This document shows, in pieces, positions 6,327 to 12,051 of a stretch of DNA of 12,051 bases. How positions within the stretch are numbered: position 1 is the stretch's first letter; every line of letters starts with the position of its first letter. The notes below the pieces were generated by a model. It worked only from the letters and a program-made list of their open reading frames with translations. It did no database searches and was not told the origin of the DNA. The DNA comes from an uncultured Proteiniphilum sp. GTDB taxonomy: Bacteria; Bacteroidota; Bacteroidia; Bacteroidales; Dysgonomonadaceae. A program made the translations under genes and the position numbers. The stretch is from positions 1 through 12,051 of the forward strand of contig NZ_CALNAT010000189.1 of NCBI RefSeq assembly GCF_937873925.1, written 5' to 3'.

Positions 6327-8237
6327 ATGAAAAACAGATTTAAATTGCTAGTGGTTGCTATTTCATTGATATCGGTATCATGTGGAGACTATCTGGATGT
6401 AGTTCCGGATAATATTCCTACGATAGACCACGCCTTTGTAAATCGAAATGAAGCTGAAGGGTTTCTTTTTGGATGTTTTGGTTTTATGCCTGATATTGGC
6501 AACGTTCATCAAGATCCCGCGTTAACAGCTGGAGATGAAGTCTGGTTTAATGAACCGTTGCTAGATTTTACCCCTGACCTGCATAAAATATTTAAAGGAG
6601 AACAGGGTGCTACTAATCCTTTAGCAAATTACTTTTCAAGTAAACATGATGGTAATGCAAGAGGTGGGAAAAACCTTTTTACCGGACTTAGGGACATTAA
6701 TATTTTTCTTGAAAATATTGATAAACCTTATGATTTAAGTGATTTTGAGAAAAAACTTTGGATTGCAGAAGCAAAATTTATGAAAGCGTATTTTCATTTT
6801 TGGCTATTGCAGATGTACGGGCCTATTCCCATAATCAGAGAAAATTTACCCATCGATTCAGCTCCGGAAATTACAAGAATATATAGAGATCCTATCGATG
6901 AAGTGGTTGATTATATTGTTTCTCTATTAGATGAGTGTGCTGAAGATCTTCCATTAAGGATTGAGGATGAAATTAATGATATGGGACGCCCTACTAAACC
7001 AATTGCATTGGCTTTAAAGGCTAAAGTTTTAACTCTTGCTGCAAGCCCCCTGTTTAATGGCAATACAGATTATGCAAATGTAGTAGACAATCGAGGAGTT
7101 CAATTATTCCCACAAGAATATAGTACAGAAAAATGGATAAGAGCAGCAGAAGCATTAAAGGAAGCTATATATATCGCTCATGAAGCGGGACATGAGTTAT
7201 ATGATTATAATAATAGCCTTTATGCAAGATTTTTAGATAGCTCAACAATCATGGCTATGCAGGTAAGAGGTGCTGTTGTCGAACGCTGGAATCCGGAAAT
7301 AATTTGGGGAAACTCACGCACCTCATCTAACGGCCTTCAAAGATTATCATACCCCACTATAAGTCAAGCGACAGACGATATGCTGCCAACTTACGCTCCC
7401 CCTCTGAATATCGTTGAACAGTTCTATTCCAGCAATGGAGTCCCTATTGAGGAAGACAAAAACTGGCAGGGAATTGATTGGTATGGAATAAAAAGAGGCG
7501 ATGAAAAACATAAATATTACATAAGGGAAAATTATGAAACCATAAATCTCCATTTTAATCGTGAAGCACGTTTTTATGGATCAATAATATTTGATGGAAT
7601 GAGATTTTATGGTCAGGGAAAACATGCAGATGATGAAAATTTATTTACTATATATTTGAAATTTAACAATCTACCCGGAGGTTTTTATAGATCAAGGCAT
7701 GGTATCACCGGATATCTGTCCAATAAACTGATTCATTATTTAACTTCTAGTGCATCGGGTAACATAAATACATATTCATACGCATTTCCAATAATAAGAT
7801 TGGCTGATCTTTATTTACTGTATGCTGAAGCTTTAAATGAAATAAAAGATGTTCCTGATTTTGAAGTGTATGAATTTATTGATCTTGTAAGGAATAGGAC
7901 CGGCCTCAAGGGTGTTGTTGAAAGCTGGGGAGAGTACTCTATTGAACCGGATAAACCTTTATCTAAAGAAGGAATGAGAGATATAATTCGGAGAGAAAGA
8001 TTAAATGAACTTGCATTTGAAGGTGGCAGGTTTTGGGATTTACGCCGATGGAAATTATCCGAACAATTCTATAATAAACCTATTCGAGGGTTGAATGTAT
8101 ATGGATCAGGAACTGATTTTTACAATGTGACGACTATTTTCCAGCCTAAATATGAAAAGAAAGACTATTTGTGGCCAATACGCTGGTCAAACATTTATAT
8201 AAATCCCAATTTATTACAAAATCCGGGATGGAAGTAA
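6327..8237 (+). CDS. SusD/RagB-family outer-membrane glycan-binding lipoprotein
   Basis: The surface lid of the SusCD importer, which captures glycan and closes over the SusC barrel. The preferred start is the ATG at 6327 (636 aa): it gives a standard lipoprotein signal, MKNRFKLLVVAISLISVSC, with the lipobox Cys at residue 19 followed by GDYLDVVPDN, the usual SusD beginning. An in-frame ATG at 6303 would add eight residues (MNFCKKNN) ahead of the signal and is less likely. The N-terminal half contains the helical (TPR-like) SusD core, for example WIAEAKFMKAYFHFWLLQMYGPIPI. The C-terminal RagB/SusD signature includes PIIRLADLYLLYAEALNE and RRERLNELAFEGGRFWDLRRW. It is somewhat longer than Bacteroides SusD (about 550 aa). 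It starts 56 bp after susC in the same operon. The ligand cannot be inferred. Confidence 0.93.
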   Translation: MKNRFKLLVVAISLISVSCGDYLDVVPDNIPTIDHAFVNRNEAEGFLFGCFGFMPDIGNVHQDPALTAGDEVWFNEPLLDFTPDLHKIFKGEQGATNPLANYFSSKHDGNARGGKNLFTGLRDINIFLENIDKPYDLSDFEKKLWIAEAKFMKAYFHFWLLQMYGPIPIIRENLPIDSAPEITRIYRDPIDEVVDYIVSLLDECAEDLPLRIEDEINDMGRPTKPIALALKAKVLTLAASPLFNGNTDYANVVDNRGVQLFPQEYSTEKWIRAAEALKEAIYIAHEAGHELYDYNNSLYARFLDSSTIMAMQVRGAVVERWNPEIIWGNSRTSSNGLQRLSYPTISQATDDMLPTYAPPLNIVEQFYSSNGVPIEEDKNWQGIDWYGIKRGDEKHKYYIRENYETINLHFNREARFYGSIIFDGMRFYGQGKHADDENLFTIYLKFNNLPGGFYRSRHGITGYLSNKLIHYLTSSASGNINTYSYAFPIIRLADLYLLYAEALNEIKDVPDFEVYEFIDLVRNRTGLKGVVESWGEYSIEPDKPLSKEGMRDIIRRERLNELAFEGGRFWDLRRWKLSEQFYNKPIRGLNVYGSGTDFYNVTTIFQPKYEKKDYLWPIRWSNIYINPNLLQNPGWK

Positions 8238-8276
8238 TAAATAATTGTATGTAAATATGAATTTAAATTGAATGAT

Positions 8277-9665
8277 ATGAAAAAAATACTGTTCTTGCTT
8301 TTAATTACTTCCTTGGTTATTAGTTGTGCAGAAACACCTGATTGGAGTGATAAAAAAGACAATATACCACCAGGGCATGTGCAAAATCCTCTTGTGGAAA
8401 ACATAAATGGAGGTGCAATTATTACCTACAATCTGCCGGATGATAAAGATATACTTGCCGTGAAAGCAATATATAATTTGAAAGGCCGGGAGGTCGAGAT
8501 CTACTCGTCTGCATATCGTGATACAATTAAAGTGGAAGGATTTGGGGATACAAAAGAGCAATTGGTAAAATTAGTCTGTATTGATAAAAGCTTCAACGAA
8601 TCGATACCTGTCTATTTACAAATTAATCCGCTAACTCCCCCGGTTGAATTAGTTGCTGAGTCAATGGTTGTTAATGAAACTTTCGGCGGAATTTACGTTG
8701 AATGGGATAACAGTTTTAGGACTGATCTGGCCCTTACTCTTTTCGCGGAGGATTCCGAAGGAGAAATGAAGGAGGATTATACTTATTATTCAAATTCCCC
8801 TACAGGCAGATACTCCTTCAGGGGTTTTGATGATCAGCCTCGAAAATTTAAGATTGTAGTAAAAGATCAATGGGATAATCAATCATTTTGGGAAAACACT
8901 TTATCTCCATTGTTTGAAGAAGAAATTAAGCCCTATAATGAAAACGGTGAATTACTATGGAATTTAAAATATTTTGAAGCTGAAAATTTATATACAGGAG
9001 ATTTTCATGATTACAGATGGGGAGATAACACACGTGGGCTTCAATTGGTTGTTGCCGGTAATACGGTCGGGAATTCAGTTGCATTCTGGTTATCAATGAG
9101 AGGATTCTTATCCAGATGGGATCCAACAATACTACCAAATTCAGAGAACGATATTCAACCCATACCCAATTATTGGACAATAGACTTAGGTGAAGAAGTT
9201 TCACTAAGCAGGCATATTTACTGGAGTAGGGGGCGTGACGTAGGTGCTGATTTTAATAATCCCTCAAATCGCTATTATTATACATTGCCTCAAGGACCGA
9301 AACGAATAGAGATCTGGGGAACTAATAATAAGCCCAAAAGTGCGACAGATTTTAATAATAGAATGGAAGGATTACAGTACTGGACCTCGTGGGAACAAGT
9401 AGGAGGAACTGACGCATGGAAAGAAGACTGGGTAAAACTTGGGGAGAATGACCTGTTACCCCCCTCCGGTGCCCAAAATCAAGCGCAAGTTACAATGGAT
9501 GATTTGATCCATGCAGACAATGGGTTTACCGCGGAAATTTATCCAGAAATGACGAATAAAAAAATAAGATATATAAGGTTAGTTTTTGAAGAGTATTATT
9601 CTGCAAATCCTAACGGTGTACATATTGTAGGGATAAAATTCTATGGAGCCTATAGCAATAGATAA
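8277..9665 (+). CDS. DUF4959/DUF5126/DUF5000-type surface lipoprotein (putative surface glycan-binding protein)
   Basis: A 462-aa lipoprotein. The start is ATG 8277, giving MKKILFLLLITSLVISC with the lipobox Cys at residue 17; a TTG at 8268 would add only three residues. Three domains follow. Residues about 29-119 match the DUF4959 pattern (PPGHVQNPLVENINGGAIITY, then LPDDKDILAVKA). Residues about 120-215 match DUF5126 (VELVAESMVV, then GGIYVEWDN). The C-terminal half (about 230-458) is DUF5000/discoidin-like (F5/8 type C, galactose-binding fold), with NYWTIDLGEEVSLSRHIYWSR and a closing strand IRYIRLVFEEYY. Proteins with this order are common directly after susCD and are thought to sit on the cell surface and bind carbohydrate; no catalytic role is known. 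Its place 39 bp after susD supports a third SusCD-associated glycan-binding component. Family assignment is from remembered sequence patterns, not a search. Confidence 0.82.
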   Translation: MKKILFLLLITSLVISCAETPDWSDKKDNIPPGHVQNPLVENINGGAIITYNLPDDKDILAVKAIYNLKGREVEIYSSAYRDTIKVEGFGDTKEQLVKLVCIDKSFNESIPVYLQINPLTPPVELVAESMVVNETFGGIYVEWDNSFRTDLALTLFAEDSEGEMKEDYTYYSNSPTGRYSFRGFDDQPRKFKIVVKDQWDNQSFWENTLSPLFEEEIKPYNENGELLWNLKYFEAENLYTGDFHDYRWGDNTRGLQLVVAGNTVGNSVAFWLSMRGFLSRWDPTILPNSENDIQPIPNYWTIDLGEEVSLSRHIYWSRGRDVGADFNNPSNRYYYTLPQGPKRIEIWGTNNKPKSATDFNNRMEGLQYWTSWEQVGGTDAWKEDWVKLGENDLLPPSGAQNQAQVTMDDLIHADNGFTAEIYPEMTNKKIRYIRLVFEEYYSANPNGVHIVGIKFYGAYSNR

Positions 9666-9733
9666 CCAATCACATACAGGAATATAATTCAAATGACTTG
9701 TATCTTGATTCTTGTGCCTAAATTTTTAATCGT

Positions 9734-10927
9734 ATGCAATTAAGACTATTAAGCAAAATTTTGATTATAAGTGTTTTTATCATGTTTCTTTCTGAGAAAT
9801 CGGAAAGCCGGCCCATGAAATCGGTTGATCAAACATCTGTCCGGAAAATCAGGGATATTACAATTTATAATGATGCCCGGTTCTACTCTTGCTTTCCTTC
9901 CGTGGCAAAAGGAAAAGACGGCGAGTTTCTTGTCGCCTTCCGGCGGGCACCGGATAGAAAAATATTCGGGGAGTCGGGAAGCAACCATGTGGATCCGAAC
10001 AGTTACCTGGTGATGGTGCGTTCAACGGACGGGGAGAACTGGACGAAAGAACCTGGGTTGATGTATGCGCATCCCTTTGGCGGATCGCAGGATCCTTGTC
10101 TGCTGAGGTTAAAGGACGGCACTCTTATATGCAGCAGCTATTCGTGGGCTTTTGTCCTTCCGTCGGGAGTACCGAATCTTAAGGAACCTTACCATATGGC
10201 AGATGGCAGGGCTTATTTTCTGGGAGGATATATAATACGTTCATCAGATAACGGGAAGACATGGGAAGGTCCTGCATATCCTCCGCATATTCCTTCCGAG
10301 GTTCATTACAGCGCTTTAGGTAATCCGTTACCGGCCTATAACCGCGGAGCCATGTATGAAGAAGACGGACGTATTTTATGGGTTGTGGCGGTAAATGACA
10401 GAAAGAGCCCGCGAAAAATATCCGCCCACCTCTTAACATCGGAAGACAAAGGTATAACCTGGCAATATGCTTGTCCTGTTGCTACCGACAATACGTTTAG
10501 TTTTAGTGAGACATCCTTACATAAGACCCCTAAAGGCGATATCGTTGCATTTCTCCGCACAACCGATATGGATGATATGGCTTGTATTGCCCGGTCAACT
10601 GATGGAGGAAAAAGCTTTCAACCGTGGGAAAAGATGGATTTCCGGGGACATCCCCTGCATGCGTTGCGGTTATCCGACAACAGGGTGTTGCTCACCTACG
10701 GATACCGGCATACACCTTACGGTATCCGCGCCCGTATCCTGAATCCCGAATGTACCGATTTTAAAACAGCTCCCGAAATCATTCTCCGTTCAGACGGCGG
10801 CAGTACCGATATCGGTTATCCCTGGGCGGTACAACTGGATGACAACAGGGCGCTCGTAACTTATTATTTCAATGTGGGCGAAGGAACAAGGCACATTGCC
10901 GGTACCATTCTTGAAATTACACAGTAA
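9734..10927 (+). CDS. Sialidase-fold (BNR/Asp-box) glycoside hydrolase-like protein, copy A, Sec-exported
   Basis: A 397-aa protein predicted to be a six-bladed beta-propeller of the sialidase superfamily (BNR_2-like, often annotated exo-alpha-sialidase). A Sec signal peptide (hydrophobic core about 7-19, likely cleavage after SES near residue 25) lacks a lipobox Cys, pointing to a soluble periplasmic or secreted protein. Four Asp-box repeats are visible: STDGENW (97-103), SSDNGKTW (170-177), SEDKGITW (236-243) and STDGGKSF (288-295). Other conserved segments are GSQDPCLL (117-124), YGYRHTPYGIRAR (322-334) and DIGYPWAVQL (359-368). The position normally carrying RIP in GH33 reads SCFPS (52-56), so the first catalytic-triad Arg seems missing and classical sialidase activity is not assured. 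The gene lies 68 bp after the DUF5000-type gene. It is more GC-rich (two sampled 60-bp lines 53-55%) than the AT-rich susCD genes. A near-copy follows immediately. Confidence 0.85.
   Translation: MQLRLLSKILIISVFIMFLSEKSESRPMKSVDQTSVRKIRDITIYNDARFYSCFPSVAKGKDGEFLVAFRRAPDRKIFGESGSNHVDPNSYLVMVRSTDGENWTKEPGLMYAHPFGGSQDPCLLRLKDGTLICSSYSWAFVLPSGVPNLKEPYHMADGRAYFLGGYIIRSSDNGKTWEGPAYPPHIPSEVHYSALGNPLPAYNRGAMYEEDGRILWVVAVNDRKSPRKISAHLLTSEDKGITWQYACPVATDNTFSFSETSLHKTPKGDIVAFLRTTDMDDMACIARSTDGGKSFQPWEKMDFRGHPLHALRLSDNRVLLTYGYRHTPYGIRARILNPECTDFKTAPEIILRSDGGSTDIGYPWAVQLDDNRALVTYYFNVGEGTRHIAGTILEITQ
9825..10774 (+). repeat. Tandem duplication unit, copy A
   Basis: From TTGATCAAAC at 9825 onward the DNA aligns to 11099-12051 at an offset of 1274 bp. 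After one inserted GAA codon in copy B the offset becomes 1277 bp. By eye the encoded proteins differ at about 26 of roughly 315 aligned residues. The similarity continues at least to 10774, the counterpart of the window's last base; its true right end is outside the window. Upstream of 9825 the two copies do not align. Confidence 0.9.
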
Positions 10928-10977
10928 AGAATGAGGTGAAAAATTGAAAATAAGCTATCATTTAAAATGTTATCCGG

Positions 10978-12051
10978 ATGAAAAGAATCGTTAGAAATTT
11001 GGGCATTGTACTTTCAATAACGGCAATGGTATTAGTCTCCTGTAAGGATAAAGATCTTAACCCTGGATTAGAGGAAGAAGAACAGCCTACGGATACGTTT
11101 GATCAAACGTATGTCCGAAAGGTCAAGGATATCACCATTTATCAGGATGCCCGGTTTTACTCTTGCTTTCCTTCCGTGGTACAAGGTAAAGACGGCGAGT
11201 TTCTTGTTGCCTTTCGCCGGGCCCCGAACAGGCGAATATTCGGGGAGCCGGGAAGCAATCATGTGGATCCGAACAGTTACCTGGTGATGGTACGGTCGAC
11301 GGACGGGGAAAACTGGACAAAAGACCCTGAGTTGATGTACGCGCATCCCTTTGGCGGTTCACAGGATCCCTGTTTATTGAAATTACGTGACGGTACCCTT
11401 ATATGCAGTAGCTATTCGTGGGCTTTTATCCTTCCGTCAGGAGTGCCGAACCTTAAGGAACCCTATCACATGGCAGATGGACGGGCTTATTTTCTGGGCG
11501 GTTATGTGATCCGTTCTTCGGACAATGGGAAAACATGGGAAGGACCTGATTATCCCCCGCATATTCCTTCCGAGGTTCATTACAGCGCTTTAGGCAATCC
11601 GTTACCGGCCTATAACCGCGGAGCAATGTATGAAGAAGAAGACGGACGCATTTTATGGGTTGTGGCTGCCAATGACAAAAAAACTCCGAGAAAGATCTCC
11701 GCGCATTTACTGGCCTCGGAAGACAAAGGGGTGACCTGGCAATATGCCTGTCCTGTCGCTACTGATGATACGTATAGTTTTAGCGAGACGTCACTGCTTA
11801 AGACCCCGAAAGGTGATCTCGTTGCTTTTCTCCGTACAACCGATATGGATGATATGGCTTGTATCGCACGCTCTACGGACGGTGGAAAAAGCTTTCAACC
11901 CTGGGAAAAGATGGATTTCCGGGGACATCCCCTGCATGCCCTGCGGTTATCCGATAACAGGGTGTTACTTACCTACGGATATCGGCATACACCCTACGGT
12001 ATCCGCGCCCGTCTCCTGAACTCCGAATGTACCGATTTTAAAACAGCTCCC
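10978..12051 (+). CDS. Sialidase-fold (BNR/Asp-box) glycoside hydrolase-like lipoprotein, copy B (3' end outside window)
   Basis: Open from ATG 10978 to the last base, giving 358 complete codons; by comparison with copy A roughly 50 residues plus the stop are missing. The N-terminus MKRIVRNLGIVLSITAMVLVSC is a lipoprotein signal with Cys22, followed by KDKD and an acidic linker containing EEEE. Acidic residues just after the Cys are reported to favour surface exposure of Bacteroidota lipoproteins, so this copy is probably outer-membrane and surface-anchored. From about residue 41 it matches copy A at roughly 90% identity, with the same four Asp boxes and the same SCFPS in place of the GH33 RIP motif. 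One extra Glu comes from a third GAA at 11632-11640. It begins 50 bp after copy A and is likely co-transcribed. The enzyme's substrate is unknown; sialic-acid-type linkages are only one possibility. Confidence 0.85.
   Translation, partial: MKRIVRNLGIVLSITAMVLVSCKDKDLNPGLEEEEQPTDTFDQTYVRKVKDITIYQDARFYSCFPSVVQGKDGEFLVAFRRAPNRRIFGEPGSNHVDPNSYLVMVRSTDGENWTKDPELMYAHPFGGSQDPCLLKLRDGTLICSSYSWAFILPSGVPNLKEPYHMADGRAYFLGGYVIRSSDNGKTWEGPDYPPHIPSEVHYSALGNPLPAYNRGAMYEEEDGRILWVVAANDKKTPRKISAHLLASEDKGVTWQYACPVATDDTYSFSETSLLKTPKGDLVAFLRTTDMDDMACIARSTDGGKSFQPWEKMDFRGHPLHALRLSDNRVLLTYGYRHTPYGIRARLLNSECTDFKTAP
11099..12051 (+). repeat. Tandem duplication unit, copy B (truncated by window end)
   Basis: The second copy of the unit at 9825-10774. 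The longest identical stretches are in the 3' half, for example a run of more than 35 bp around 11902-11938. Most differences are silent third-position changes, indicating both copies have been kept under purifying selection rather than one decaying. There is no frameshift or in-frame stop within the visible part. Confidence 0.9.

Noticed and set aside
8268..8276. TTG at 8268 as the start of the DUF5000-type lipoprotein.
   Set aside because: The ATG three codons later gives a normal lipoprotein signal sequence.
9749..11362. Several open frames on the minus strand and in other plus frames across the sialidase-like genes (for example 9749-9988, 11068-11346, 11099-11287).
   Set aside because: They appear at equivalent places in both duplicated copies only because the underlying gene is duplicated; they have no signals and overlap a strongly supported frame.
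9734..12051. Naming the two enzymes as GH33 sialidases (nanH).
   Set aside because: The RIP motif is replaced by SCFPS and no sialic-acid catabolic gene is in the window, so only the fold-level call is justified.

Overview
The window reads as part of a polysaccharide/glycan utilization locus (PUL) from a member of the phylum Bacteroidota, most likely order Bacteroidales. The evidence is the SusC/SusD pair, a Bacteroidota-specific DUF4959/DUF5126/DUF5000-type surface lipoprotein, AT-rich leaders mostly lacking Shine-Dalgarno sequences, and matches to the Bacteroides -7 promoter box (TAnnTTTG). I cannot place it to genus. All genes are on the + strand. No IS element, CRISPR array, tRNA or rRNA was seen.

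Layout: (1) 1-87, the last 28 codons of an unidentified gene ending in a hydrophobic segment. (2) 88-614, a noncoding, AT-rich stretch with strong hairpins at 199-225 and 298-331. It ends in a Bacteroides-type -7 box (569-576) overlapped downstream by a FadR-type palindrome (585-597). (3) 615-2852, a two-gene unit of a FadR-subfamily GntR regulator and a sodium:solute symporter (SSS), 12 bp apart. (4) 2853-3051, a leader region holding an intrinsic-terminator-like hairpin whose T-run lies on the minus strand. A perfect minus-strand -7 box overlaps the susC start codon, so together they outline a candidate antisense small RNA of about 70 nt. (5) 3052-9665, susC, susD and a DUF5000-type lipoprotein gene. 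(6) 9734-12051, two tandem, about 90% identical sialidase-fold (BNR/Asp-box propeller) genes; the second runs off the window.

Working model (inference): the sialidase-like enzymes and the DUF5000 lipoprotein bind and cut a terminal sugar from a glycan. The SusCD complex imports the product across the outer membrane, the SSS carries a small, possibly acidic sugar across the inner membrane, and the FCD-domain regulator senses it or a metabolite. No cytoplasmic catabolic enzyme (for example a NanA/NanE type) lies in the window to name the sugar. The enzymes lack the RIP motif of classical GH33 sialidases, so sialic acid is only one candidate.

Most notable points: the candidate antisense RNA over the susC leader; the tandem enzyme copies with near-identical mature domains but unrelated export signals (one Sec signal peptide, one lipoprotein signal); the unusual catalytic-site signature of those enzymes; and the operator-like palindrome at the regulator promoter.
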